Of a stretch of DNA of 64,000 bases, positions 37,034-45,509 are shown piece by piece. Positions within the stretch are counted from its first letter, which is position 1; each line of letters starts with the position of its first letter. The DNA lies in NCBI GenBank assembly GCA_023230585.1, contig JALNXB010000007.1, forward strand, positions 7,730 through 71,729, read 5' to 3'. Made by a program: the position numbers and the translations under genes. A model generated the notes under the pieces. The model was not told where the DNA came from and searched no databases. It was given only the letters and a program-made list of their open reading frames with translations. Source of the DNA: a bacterium (GTDB lineage: Bacteria; Ratteibacteria; UBA8468; B48-G9; JAFGKM01).

Positions 37034-37771
37034 ATGAAAATAGGTATAATCTCAGATATTCACGGAAATTTGGAAGCATTGAAAGCATCCTTAGATTTTC
37101 TTGAAGATAAGACAGACACCATTGTTTCTCTCGGCGATATTGTGGGATACGGACCAGACCCAGAAACCTGCGTAGAGATAGTCTCTCAGAAAGCCTCCAT
37201 TTTAGTGAGAGGTAACCACGAAGAATATCTTGTTCGTGATGATATGTCTGCCCTTAAAGAAACTGCACGGCTTGCTCTTATATGGACAAAAGAACATTTA
37301 CCGTCTTCCTTTATAGAAGGTTTTAAAGAATGGCAAGAGAAGGTTGAAAAAAGTGGGGTTCTTTACGCTCACGCATCTGTTTCAAATCCATTATTCAAAT
37401 ATCTTGTTTCTATTAAAAGTGTCTCAGAAGAGTTTTCTATTCTTCAACAGAACATCTGCTTTGTGGGACATACCCATTTGCCCGGAGGGTTTAAACAAAG
37501 TATATCCGATGGTAAAATTGAAACAATCCTACCTACCTTCAGTGGTACCCTTGAAGTTGATATAAAACAAGATTATAAATATATCATCAACACAGGAAGC
37601 GTTGGACAACCAAGAGATGGACTGCCTTTTGCTTGTGTGGGTATACACGACTTAGAAGAACAAACAATTGTGCTACACAGAATCACATATCCGCTAAAAA
37701 CAACAAGAGACAAAATCATAAAACGAGGGCTCCCTTCTATTCTTGCAAAAAGAATTATGCAAGGTATATAA
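37034..37771 (+). CDS. Calcineurin-like metallophosphoesterase
   Basis: 245 aa. Metal motifs are SDIHGNLEAL, LGDIVGYG, RGNHEEY and VGHTHLPGG. This is the compact prokaryotic family that includes YfcE-like and diadenosine-tetraphosphatase/protein-phosphatase-like enzymes. The start follows the kinase stop after 2 nt. Opposing the kinase is a plausible role but is inference from position. Confidence 0.85.
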   Translation: MKIGIISDIHGNLEALKASLDFLEDKTDTIVSLGDIVGYGPDPETCVEIVSQKASILVRGNHEEYLVRDDMSALKETARLALIWTKEHLPSSFIEGFKEWQEKVEKSGVLYAHASVSNPLFKYLVSIKSVSEEFSILQQNICFVGHTHLPGGFKQSISDGKIETILPTFSGTLEVDIKQDYKYIINTGSVGQPRDGLPFACVGIHDLEEQTIVLHRITYPLKTTRDKIIKRGLPSILAKRIMQGI

Positions 37772-38109
37772 GTGCATTTTTATGCAATATCAGTAAACAT
37801 CGTTCAGAGCCGATAGTCTGCCTCACTGGTTTGTAGGAATAGGGGAAACCCACTCAAACTTCCCCCCCTCCCTCAGAAAAACTATGGGACAAGTCCCTCG
37901 GACATACTCGAGGCAACTCTCGCTTAAAAACATTTGACAAAATTGAGAGAGAAAGAGTAAAATAAGAGTAAAGGTAAAATCTGTCTTATGGCAAGATGAT
38001 TTGAGTTTTTATGCTGTTGTATAAAAAACAAGTTTATTATAACTCTGTGTAACATAACACTTTCTTTGAAAAAATATCTGTATAAATTTGAGAAAAGGAG
38101 GTGAGAATA
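37772..38109. other. Spacer with repeat remnant before the pseudopilins
   Basis: It holds a C-rich patch and the segment GGGACAAGTCCCTCGGACAT followed by ACTCGAGG at 37885-37912, which resembles the reverse complement of part of the repeat near 8580. A strong promoter and leader for the pseudopilin genes follow. No ORF here is convincing. Confidence 0.5.
37934..37963 (+). promoter_or_regulatory. Promoter of the pseudopilin genes
   Basis: TTGACA (37934-37939), an 18-bp spacer and TAAAAT (37958-37963), about 145 nt upstream of the pseudopilin ATG. Confidence 0.5.
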
Positions 38110-38931
38110 ATGAGAAAGAAAGAAGGTTTTACTCTCATTGAATTGTTAGTAGTGATTGCTATTATAGCTATTTTAGCGGCTATGCTACTTCCTGCTCTCA
38201 GCAAAGCAAGAGCAAAGGCAAAAGCATCTGTATGTCTAAACAACCTTAAGCAATTAGGGTTAGCGCTTCTAATATACGCCCAAGATTGGAACGGATGGTT
38301 CCCAACATATTATGGTTTTGACGATGAAGCAAAATGGCCAACCTCTACTCAGTTAGGTTATTTTTCTGCAAATACCAATATGTCTCTTGCTCTTCTTACG
38401 GGACAGTTAAATCCTGCTACACCCAAGTTTGAAACTCCGCAGTATGTGACAGACTACAAACTTTTTGTCTGCCCGAGTTCCAGACTTGACGATGAACCTA
38501 ACACAGATTACAGCCCCGGTGCTCTATATAGAAGCGGTTCACTAACAGTATTACAAGCAACCGCACCAAGTAGTTGTTCTTATCTTTACGCTTCTGGATT
38601 AAATGTACAAACACATCCTGAAACGGTCATAATGGCTGACGCTCCTGTGCAGGGTTCAGGAATAGGTTACGGGTGGAGGCTTTACAAGGCAAGGGATAAT
38701 CACGGACTTGACGGGTTTAATGTTCTTTATGTTGATGGAAGGGCAGTTTGGATTACAACTACAGGTGTACCCAAAAGTGGTACAGGGATAGGTCAATGGA
38801 TGTCCATCAGAAGATCTCAATTCCCGTTCTCTCCTTGTCAGGGAAACAATTTTTATTTAGGAAACACAAGTCCTGTACTGAAGGACCCTAAATCTACTCA
38901 TTTAAGGTTTCTCTCGCCTGTTTACTGGTAA
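38110..38931 (+). CDS. Type II/IV pseudopilin with H-X9-DG domain (1)
   Basis: 273 aa. The prepilin signal is MRKKEGFTLIELLVVIAI, cleaved after Gly with Glu+5. The helix continues with AILAAMLLPALSKARAKAK, then LNNLKQLGLALLIYAQDW. Near the C-terminus the H-X9-DG motif is in NHGLDGFNVLYVDGRAVW. Such proteins are very numerous in PVC and related genomes. Their role (surface or secretion-associated minor pilins) is not established. The ATG at 38110 is chosen over a GTG at 38101 because AGGAGGTGA sits ideally before it. Confidence 0.9.
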   Translation: MRKKEGFTLIELLVVIAIIAILAAMLLPALSKARAKAKASVCLNNLKQLGLALLIYAQDWNGWFPTYYGFDDEAKWPTSTQLGYFSANTNMSLALLTGQLNPATPKFETPQYVTDYKLFVCPSSRLDDEPNTDYSPGALYRSGSLTVLQATAPSSCSYLYASGLNVQTHPETVIMADAPVQGSGIGYGWRLYKARDNHGLDGFNVLYVDGRAVWITTTGVPKSGTGIGQWMSIRRSQFPFSPCQGNNFYLGNTSPVLKDPKSTHLRFLSPVYW

Positions 38932-38976
38932 GAGAGAGTCAAAAAACAGTTCTTTAAATAAGCGAGGTGATAAAAA

Positions 38977-39711
38977 ATGAGAAAAAAAAGAGGTTTTACG
39001 TTGATAGAACTCCTTGTGGTCATAGCCATTATAGCCATATTGGCAGCAATGCTTCTGCCTGCACTCAGTAAAGCAAGAGAGCGTGCAAAAGCGGCAACAT
39101 GCACAAATAACCTTAAACAGGTAGGGATAGGGCTTCTTTTGTATGCTGAGGATTGGAAGGGATGGGTGCCTTTAAGGTTAAACTCTTGCGTTCCCACATT
39201 GTCAAATACATACAGGACATATGGTGATTTGAGAAATTACCTATCGCCCACCGTGATTTGTTGTCCGACTACTCTTCCATACCAATATACGACTTCAAAA
39301 CCTGATTCTTACTACGGTTTCAGGACAGCGGCTAACAGTCTATCTGCTTTTCGTGCTTTCAACGGGGCAGGAGGATGGGTCAAGTCTGACGCAGTTGAAT
39401 ACCAAGCAGATTTTTGGATTATTGGAGACTCTATCACCATTCCCAATGGAGGGTTAGCGTCTGGTATGCCGGGCACAACCTATTACCTACACCAACGGTT
39501 TAACGTTTCTCCTGGAAGTGCAACTATGGCATCTGGTGGCGGCACTGCGGATTTCCGCCACAACGGATTGATAAACCTTCTCTTTATTGACGGTCATGTT
39601 GAATCTGTAACAGAAGACAGGTTTATTACCGCAACAAGGGTTCACTCTACTGATCTAACTTCTTGGTGGATACAGAGAAAGAACAAAACGCCCCACAAAC
39701 TTACTTGGTAA
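38977..39711 (+). CDS. Type II/IV pseudopilin with H-X9-DG domain (2)
   Basis: 244 aa. The first ~60 residues are almost identical to the upstream paralogue (KKRGFTLIELLVVIAI, then AMLLPALSKARERAKAATC). The remainder is divergent apart from the C-terminal RHNGLINLLFIDGHVES. GCGAGGTGA precedes the ATG. It lies 45 nt after the first copy and is probably cotranscribed. The pattern suggests duplication with a conserved assembly helix and a variable exposed head. Confidence 0.9.
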   Translation: MRKKRGFTLIELLVVIAIIAILAAMLLPALSKARERAKAATCTNNLKQVGIGLLLYAEDWKGWVPLRLNSCVPTLSNTYRTYGDLRNYLSPTVICCPTTLPYQYTTSKPDSYYGFRTAANSLSAFRAFNGAGGWVKSDAVEYQADFWIIGDSITIPNGGLASGMPGTTYYLHQRFNVSPGSATMASGGGTADFRHNGLINLLFIDGHVESVTEDRFITATRVHSTDLTSWWIQRKNKTPHKLTW

Positions 39712-39802
39712 ATTAAATAAAAAACGGGAATAGGCTGCTTTTTATAACAGAAAGGTAATCGTTCTTTTTTTGTTTATAGTTTTCTCTTAAAACTAACCAT
39801 AA

Positions 39803-39831
39803 TTTAACTTATTTAACTTATATGGTATTAT
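39803..39831 (+). promoter_or_regulatory. Promoter placing the pyrR start codon at +1 (leaderless)
   Basis: TTTAAC (39803-39808), a 17-bp spacer and TATTAT (39826-39831). The pyrR ATG begins 7 nt after the -10 box, so transcription would start at or next to the A of ATG. No ribosome-binding site is present in the preceding bases. Confidence 0.5.
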
Positions 39832-39837
39832 ATTGTT

Positions 39838-40389
39838 ATGATAAAAAAAATAATGGATGAAACAGAAATGGAATCTATTATGAGAAGTTCTGCCACTACC
39901 ATCCAAAAAAAATTGGGTAGAAAAAACTTTGTTATAATTGGTATTAAAAGAAGAGGCGCTATATTGGCAGACAGGCTCAAATGTTTATTAGGTAATCCTG
40001 AAATTCCTGTGGGGTACCTTGATATAAATTTATATAGAGATGATTTCAGTAAGATAGGTTCACATCCAATAGTTTCACAGACAGATATTTTTTTTGATAT
40101 AGATAGAAAAAACGTTCTGTTGATTGATGATGTGCTCTTTACTGGTAGAACTATAAGAGCCGCATTAGACGCTATCACTGACCTTGGCAGACCATCTATG
40201 GTAAAACTTTTTGTGCTTATAGATAGAGGTCATAGAGAGCTTCCCATAGAAGCAGACTTTATAGGTAAATTTATTACAACTACATCAAAAGAGATGGTGG
40301 AAGTAAAGGTAAAAGAGATTGATGATAAAGATGAAATTCTACTTTTAAATAAAAATGGCATGGCAAGCAAAAGACCTGATAGGACTTGA
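39838..40389 (+). CDS. pyrR: PyrR-family uracil phosphoribosyltransferase / pyr regulator
   Basis: 183 aa. The PRPP-binding motif is VLLIDDVLFTGRTIRAAL, with IGIKRRGAILADRL upstream. PyrR converts uracil plus PRPP to UMP and in many bacteria binds pyr mRNA leaders to control attenuation. The start has no Shine-Dalgarno and an upstream promoter implies a leaderless mRNA, so attenuation at this site is unlikely. It overlaps pyrB by 35 nt. Confidence 0.92.
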   Translation: MIKKIMDETEMESIMRSSATTIQKKLGRKNFVIIGIKRRGAILADRLKCLLGNPEIPVGYLDINLYRDDFSKIGSHPIVSQTDIFFDIDRKNVLLIDDVLFTGRTIRAALDAITDLGRPSMVKLFVLIDRGHRELPIEADFIGKFITTTSKEMVEVKVKEIDDKDEILLLNKNGMASKRPDRT

Positions 40390-41278
40390 ATACCTCTCAC
40401 GGAAAGATATAGAAAATATTCTTGAAACTGCTCTATCGTTTAAAGAAATAAGTAGCAGACCAATCAAAAAAGTGCCCGCTTTAAGAGGCAAAACAATAGT
40501 CAACCTTTTTTTTGAACCGAGCACAAGAACAAAAACTTCGTTTGAGTTGGCAGCAAAACGGCTTTCAGCAGATATTTTAAGTTTTGAAGTTGCTACTTCG
40601 AGCGTTTCAAAAGGAGAGACCATTGTTGATACCGCTCAAAACATTGAAGCTATGAAAGTGGATTGTTTTGTTGTTAGGCATTCAATTTCAGGTGCTCCTG
40701 AAATTATTAGCAGAAACGTCTCTTCAGCAGTTATAAACGCAGGAGACGGGTGCCACGAACATCCTACTCAGGCATTACTTGACCTTTTTACTGTCAAAGA
40801 GAGTTTAGGAAATATTGAAGGTATAAAGGTTGCCATTATAGGCGATATCTTTCACAGTAGGGTTGCAAGGTCTAATATATGGGGTTTTAACAAATTAGGT
40901 GCAAAGATTTATCTTTGTGGTCCGCCAACAATAATTCCAGCAGACATAGATAAAATGGGAGTTACTGTTACCTATAACATAGAAGAAGCTTTAAAAGATG
41001 CTGATGTTGTTTATATTTTAAGGCTTCAAAAAGAGAGACAGAAAGAAAACTACCTTTCGTCTTTAAAAGAGTATAGTATGTTTTATGGTATCGACAAAGA
41101 TAAATATAAACTTATCAAACAAGGTGCGCTTATAATGCATCCAGGTCCAATGAACCGTGGAGTTGAAATTAAATCTGAAATAGCTTCAACAAAAAACTCC
41201 CTAATATTAAATCAAGTTACAAACGGTATAGCAGTAAGAATGTCTGTACTATATCTCACCATAGGAAGTATTAAATGA
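40355..41278 (+). CDS. pyrB: Aspartate carbamoyltransferase catalytic subunit
   Basis: 307 aa, normal length. The carbamoyl-phosphate motif is FEPSTRTKTSFELAAKRL. Other conserved parts are DGCHEHPTQALLDLFT, GDIFHSRVARSN and MHPGPMNRGVEI. It catalyses the first committed step of pyrimidine synthesis. No pyrI is present and pyrC does not follow. It overlaps pyrR and the helicase gene (4 nt, ATGA). Confidence 0.96.
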   Translation: MAWQAKDLIGLEYLSRKDIENILETALSFKEISSRPIKKVPALRGKTIVNLFFEPSTRTKTSFELAAKRLSADILSFEVATSSVSKGETIVDTAQNIEAMKVDCFVVRHSISGAPEIISRNVSSAVINAGDGCHEHPTQALLDLFTVKESLGNIEGIKVAIIGDIFHSRVARSNIWGFNKLGAKIYLCGPPTIIPADIDKMGVTVTYNIEEALKDADVVYILRLQKERQKENYLSSLKEYSMFYGIDKDKYKLIKQGALIMHPGPMNRGVEIKSEIASTKNSLILNQVTNGIAVRMSVLYLTIGSIK

Positions 41279-43068
41279 ATAGCAGGTTTTTCCCCACTTT
41301 AGATTATTCAAAAGAACTAAACTCTGAGCAACTACAGATAGTTAAAGAAGCGGAAGGTCCTTGCCTTGTATTAGCAGGGGCTGGTTCTGGCAAAACAAGG
41401 GTACTTGTATATAGGGTTTGTTACCTTATTGAACAAGGTATACCCCCTGCTTCTATAATGCTTGTTACTTTTACCAATAGAGCCGCTAACGAAATGATAC
41501 ATAGGATAGAAGAGTTAACAGATTTTTATCCTAACAATCTTTGTGCTGGCACATTCCATCGTGTAGGGAACTCTTTTTTAAGACGTTATTCTCAATATTT
41601 AAATATGCCTGCCAATTATATAATTATTGATGAGGCAGATAGTATCTCTATTATAAAAGATATTGTTTCCCGTTACCCAAATAAGGATAAATTACCCAAA
41701 CCAGCAAAAATAAAAAGTATTTTAAGTTTCTCTACTAACACTTGTGTTGATCTTAGAAAAATTATAGGTAGCAGAGAGTTTAAATATATTTCTTTAGCAT
41801 CACAGTTGGAAAGTATTTTTACCGAATATAAGAAAAGAAAAAGAGAAGCCAACCTTCTTGATTTTGACGATATTTTACTCTTCTGGTATGCCTTAATGAA
41901 AGATGAAAATATAGGTAGAGATATCTCAGAAAAGTTTAGATATATACTTGTTGATGAATACCACGACACAAACACTCTTCAATCAAAAATTTTATACCAA
42001 CTTACCAAAATAAACCAGAATATTACTGTTGTAGGAGATGATGCCCAAAGTATCTACTCTTTTAGAGGTGCTACTATTGAAAATATATTAAAATTTCCTG
42101 AAAAATACCCTAACGCTAAAACTTTCTATCTATACACCAATTACCGTAGCACCCCTCAGATTTTACATCTATCAAATAAGATAATTGCTAAAAATAAATT
42201 TCAGTATGAGAAACATCTTAAAAGCACAAAACAGAGCGGTATTAAACCTTTAATAGTCCAATGTTATGCAGCTGAAGATGAAGCAATGTTTGTATCTAAT
42301 AAAATTGCAGAGTTAATAAAATCGGGTGTTCCACCTTCAGAAATTGGGGTTCTGTTTAGGTCAAGATACCAAGCAGCTAAATTAGAGATTGATATGAATA
42401 GAATAAAAACACCTTATATAATTAGAGGTGGCTTAAGATTTTTTGAGCAAGCCCACATCAAAGATGTAATCGCATATCTTAGGTTGGTTGAAAATTTTAA
42501 AGACACAGTTGCATGGAAAAGAATCTTCGCTTTAACACAAGGGGTAGGACCTAAAACATCTGAAACACTTTTAGATATTATAGATAATTCAAAGAGTTTA
42601 AACGATTTTTCAGATAAAATTTCTTCCAAAAACTTATCGCCAAAAATTAGAAACAATGTCACTGATATCTTAAAACTTTTAAATAAATTAGGTACTTCTG
42701 AAATATCTGTTGCTATAGATTATATTATGAAAGAAAAATATTTTGAATACCTTGAAAAACAATATGACGAATTTATAGAAAGGGAAGAAGATATTGAGAT
42801 GTTAAAATCAATATCAAAATCTTATGGTAACCTTTCTGATTTTCTTGCAGAGGCTTCTCTTCAGGAACATTCCAAAGGAGAAAACACCTCTATAAATATG
42901 CCTGTTATCTTATCCACCATACACCAAGCAAAAGGTCTTGAATGGAAAGTCGTCTTTATTATAGGGGTATCCCAAAACCATTTCCCGTACTCATACAAAT
43001 ATGCTACAGAAGATTTTGAAGAAGAAAGAAGAGTTTTTTATGTAGCAACAACAAGAGCAAAAGAATAG
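41275..43068 (+). CDS. UvrD/PcrA-like superfamily I DNA helicase, ended by an in-frame amber codon
   Basis: 597 aa to the TAG at 43066. Motif Ia/Walker A is AGAGSGKTRVLVYR, motif II ILVDEYHDTN (usually DEYQDTN), motif III VGDDAQSIYSFRGA, motif IV YRSTPQIL, motif V TIHQAKGLEWKVVF and motif VI RVFYVATTRAKE. The TAG falls directly after motif VI, where relatives read ..RAKEELYLSF. Beyond it the same frame continues with LDISFCLKNYHDN for 53 codons to TAA at 43225-43227. All helicase motifs are before the stop, so the short form could be active. It is probably a nonsense mutation or a sequencing error, with readthrough as an alternative. Confidence 0.85.
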   Translation: MNSRFFPTLDYSKELNSEQLQIVKEAEGPCLVLAGAGSGKTRVLVYRVCYLIEQGIPPASIMLVTFTNRAANEMIHRIEELTDFYPNNLCAGTFHRVGNSFLRRYSQYLNMPANYIIIDEADSISIIKDIVSRYPNKDKLPKPAKIKSILSFSTNTCVDLRKIIGSREFKYISLASQLESIFTEYKKRKREANLLDFDDILLFWYALMKDENIGRDISEKFRYILVDEYHDTNTLQSKILYQLTKINQNITVVGDDAQSIYSFRGATIENILKFPEKYPNAKTFYLYTNYRSTPQILHLSNKIIAKNKFQYEKHLKSTKQSGIKPLIVQCYAAEDEAMFVSNKIAELIKSGVPPSEIGVLFRSRYQAAKLEIDMNRIKTPYIIRGGLRFFEQAHIKDVIAYLRLVENFKDTVAWKRIFALTQGVGPKTSETLLDIIDNSKSLNDFSDKISSKNLSPKIRNNVTDILKLLNKLGTSEISVAIDYIMKEKYFEYLEKQYDEFIEREEDIEMLKSISKSYGNLSDFLAEASLQEHSKGENTSINMPVILSTIHQAKGLEWKVVFIIGVSQNHFPYSYKYATEDFEEERRVFYVATTRAKE

Positions 43069-43227
43069 TTAGATATATCTTTTTGTTTGAAGAACTACCA
43101 CGATAACTCTTTCAACGGAAAATCTGTATTTATAGAAGAAATACCTAAAGAAGCTTATCAGGAACTAAGTTTTTCACCGCACTACCCTAAACCAACTAAT
43201 TTTTTATATAAAAAGACATACTGGTAA
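43069..43227 (+). pseudogene. C-terminal remainder of the helicase gene after the amber codon
   Basis: 52 codons in the same frame as the helicase, starting LDISFCLKNYHDN and ending LYKKTYW before TAA. The composition and length match the normal tail of UvrD-like proteins. It has no start codon or ribosome site of its own. Confidence 0.65.
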
Positions 43228-43248
43228 TATTAAAGGAGAAGAACTGTT

Positions 43249-44784
43249 ATGATAAAGATAAGAAGAGCTATATTAAGTGTTTCGGATAAAAAAAACATTT
43301 TAGAAATTGCTCAATTTTTAAAAAAAAATAACGTAGAAATACTTTCTACTGGAGGTACCTCTAAATATTTAGAAAGTAACGGGGTAGAAGTTCAAGATAT
43401 TTCTGATTTTACAGGGTTTCCAGAAATACTTGATGGGCGAGTAAAAACATTACACCCCAAAATTTACGGAGGTATCCTTAGCATAAGGGACAACACTGAA
43501 CACGAAAAACAGATGTCAGAAAACAATCTTCTACCTATAGACCTTGTCATCTGCAACCTGTACCCATTTGAAGAGACTCTCAAAAAGGGTGGAACTGACG
43601 CAGAAATTATAGAAAATATAGATATAGGTGGACCAACTATGATAAGGGCTGCTTCAAAAAATTTTAAGAATGTATGTGTATTATCTAATCCAGAACAGTA
43701 TGAACAGTTTAAAGAAGAGATGGATAAAAACAATGGTCATGTAAGCGAAACATTCTCTTTTGAATGCGCAAGAGAAGTCTTTAGGCATACAGCCAGATAT
43801 GATTTTATTATATCTTCTTTTTTCGATAAACAGACAGGTCAAGAAACACTCCCAGATAGTTTAGATTTACGGCTTCTAAAAGTAGAGAACCTTAGGTACG
43901 GTGAAAACCCGCACCAGAAAGCAGCCTGGTATAGATTTGAAGGTCAGGCAATGTTTCCTCGTAAACAGTTTCAAGGTAAAGAACTATCTTTTAACAATCT
44001 GCTTGATATGGAAGCCACATATACTCTTGTCAACCAATTACCTTTAAATAGTTGTGCTATAATAAAACACTCTAATCCTTGCGGTGCGGCTACTGGAGAA
44101 TCCCTATTAGACGCTTATACTAAAGCCCTACAAACAGACGACTTAAGTGCTTTTGGTGGCATATTAGGTTTTAACGGCAAGGTAGACAAACAAATATCTT
44201 TAGAGATAATCAAAAGGTTTTATGAGGTGGTTATTGCTCCTGGTTACGATGAGGATGCTCTCGAAATTTTTAAAGAGAAAGGTAATTTAAGAATTATAGA
44301 GAGCCCTAATATGTTTCCTTTAAAATATGATTTCAGAACACTTAACGATGGTTTTCTTATTCAGACCCCTGATGAAAAAATATACGAAAAATTTGAAATA
44401 GTCACAGAAAAAGAACCCACAAAACAAGAGTTAGAAGCATTAAATTTTGCGTGGATAGTATGTAAATTTGTTAAATCTAACGCTATTGTTCTCGGCAGTA
44501 AAAAGCGCACAATAGGTATTGGTGCAGGACAGATGTCAAGATACGATTCAGCCAGAATTGCAGTAATGAAGATGAAAGATAATTTCAAAGAACCAATTGA
44601 ACCTCTTGTAATGGCTTCAGACGCTTTCTTTCCTTTCCCCGACAGCATCCAAGTAGCCAAAGAAGCTGGAGTGACATCCGTTATCCAACCGGGCGGTTCT
44701 ATAAAAGATAAAGAGGTCATCTCTGCCTGTAATAAACTTGGTATATCAATGGTTTTGACAGGGACCAGACATTTTAAACACTAA
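43249..44784 (+). CDS. purH: Bifunctional AICAR transformylase / IMP cyclohydrolase
   Basis: 511 aa. The N-terminal MGS-like cyclohydrolase has ILSTGGTSKYLE, FPEILDGRVKTLHPKI and LVICNLYPFEET. The transformylase has LRYGENPHQKAAWY, IIKHSNPCGAA and the terminal MVLTGTRHFKH. It makes the last two steps of IMP synthesis. AAAGGAG lies before the ATG. It lies 21 nt after the helicase tail and is likely in the pyrR-pyrB-helicase unit, so pyrimidine and purine genes are joined. Confidence 0.97.
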   Translation: MIKIRRAILSVSDKKNILEIAQFLKKNNVEILSTGGTSKYLESNGVEVQDISDFTGFPEILDGRVKTLHPKIYGGILSIRDNTEHEKQMSENNLLPIDLVICNLYPFEETLKKGGTDAEIIENIDIGGPTMIRAASKNFKNVCVLSNPEQYEQFKEEMDKNNGHVSETFSFECAREVFRHTARYDFIISSFFDKQTGQETLPDSLDLRLLKVENLRYGENPHQKAAWYRFEGQAMFPRKQFQGKELSFNNLLDMEATYTLVNQLPLNSCAIIKHSNPCGAATGESLLDAYTKALQTDDLSAFGGILGFNGKVDKQISLEIIKRFYEVVIAPGYDEDALEIFKEKGNLRIIESPNMFPLKYDFRTLNDGFLIQTPDEKIYEKFEIVTEKEPTKQELEALNFAWIVCKFVKSNAIVLGSKKRTIGIGAGQMSRYDSARIAVMKMKDNFKEPIEPLVMASDAFFPFPDSIQVAKEAGVTSVIQPGGSIKDKEVISACNKLGISMVLTGTRHFKH

Positions 44785-44788
44785 AAAA

Positions 44789-44914
44789 GGGACAAAAAAG
44801 TATGGGGTGTCTACTCACTCTGGTGCTACGGCGCATACACCTTCTACACAACAATCGGGCACTCTGAGAACTTACCCTTCTGCACAAAGGGCGTCTCCGA
44901 AGGGTTCAACAGGC
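44789..44914 (+). repeat. 126-bp dispersed repeat, copy 1
   Basis: It opens GGGACAAAAAAGTAT and closes TTCAACAGGC. It aligns without gaps and with few mismatches to 63875-64000. Both copies start just after the stop of a plus-strand gene (purH here, the DegT gene there). Confidence 0.85.
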
Positions 44915-44985
44915 TCAGAGTAGGGGAACAAAAGGCTTGAACCTTTTGTTAACAGCCCGATTCTTGCTTGAGTTGTAGTAGCACC
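44822..44985. repeat. Large imperfect palindrome around repeat copy 1
   Basis: Arms GGTGCTAC (44822-44829) and GTAGCACC (44978-44985) are the outermost. CAATCGGGC and GCCCGATTC pair further in, and CTCTGAG pairs with CTCAGAG. An internal hairpin at 44928-44950 has AACAAAAGG and CCTTTTGTT arms. Such a transcript would fold into a long stem. It resembles a non-autonomous palindromic element. Confidence 0.6.
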
Positions 44986-45100
44986 TCGCAATTCGTGAAT
45001 AGACAAAAAAATAATAAGGATAAATACGAGGGTTGCCACGTCATTAGAAGGCATTCCTCGCAATGCCACAAAACGGCAGATAAGAGCATAAAAGAAAAGC

Positions 45101-45121
45101 GTATGGGGTGTCTACTCACTC
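45101..45121 (+). repeat. 21-nt motif, second copy in this spacer
   Basis: GTATGGGGTGTCTACTCACT plus C, identical to 44800-44820. Variants lie at 52632-52652 (reverse) and 63886-63906. It is followed by CCCCTTTTTT. Confidence 0.8.
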
Positions 45122-45300
45122 CCCTTTTTTGCCCTCTACCCTTGAGGATGTTTGGGGTAGTAAGTCCCCAAGAGTTTGCAGAGAGGTTAATGGGATGAGG
45201 CTTGTCCGCCGAAGCTTGCATTGTAGCGTAGGTGGAAGGGCTGTTAGCAACTTAACCAAAAACGAAAGACTGAACGATAAAGGATGAGGTTACCCCTATA

Positions 45301-45396
45301 TGTCATTCCGGACTTGATCCGGAATCTCGTTTTTACGCTGTATCTATTACCAGCGTGGATTAAGTTAGAGATCCTGAAACAAGTTCAGGATTACAA
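45301..45396 (+). repeat. 96-bp three-hairpin element, copy B
   Basis: It has an 8-bp hairpin ATTCCGGA/TCCGGAAT (loop CTTGA) at the left end, ACGCTG/CAGCGT in the middle and ATCCTGAA/TTCAGGAT (loop ACAAG) at the right. By eye it differs from the inverted copy at 47849-47944 by a single base. The two flank the FAD oxidoreductase and radical SAM genes. Confidence 0.9.
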
Positions 45397-45509
45397 ATTT
45401 TGCGTTCGGACGACAAAATGGGCGAATAGAAGGCACCCCCCATTCCGTCTTTGCGAGTGTTTATCCTATAGTCGTCTTACTCAAGTGTAGTGAAAAGGAA
45501 TTAAAATTA

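Larger units (their letters stand above)
44785..45509. other. Gene-free mosaic of palindromic repeat fragments
   Basis: 725 nt without a convincing gene. It contains a 126-bp repeat (44789-44914) inside a 164-bp imperfect palindrome, a second copy of the 21-nt motif (45101-45121), a GGCATT/AATGCC hairpin (45050-45067), a stretch reading CTTGTCCGCCGAAGCTT (near 45199), and a 96-bp three-hairpin element (45301-45396). Short open frames here lack protein-like composition. Confidence 0.65.

Noticed and set aside
43066..43068. Genome-wide reassignment of the amber codon
   Set aside because: The M14 gene (7847-7849) and the AsmA-like gene (21306-21308) end in TAG exactly where expected.
44968..45490. 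Short open frames in the repeat mosaic
   Set aside because: They track palindromic repeats on both strands and have no start signals.
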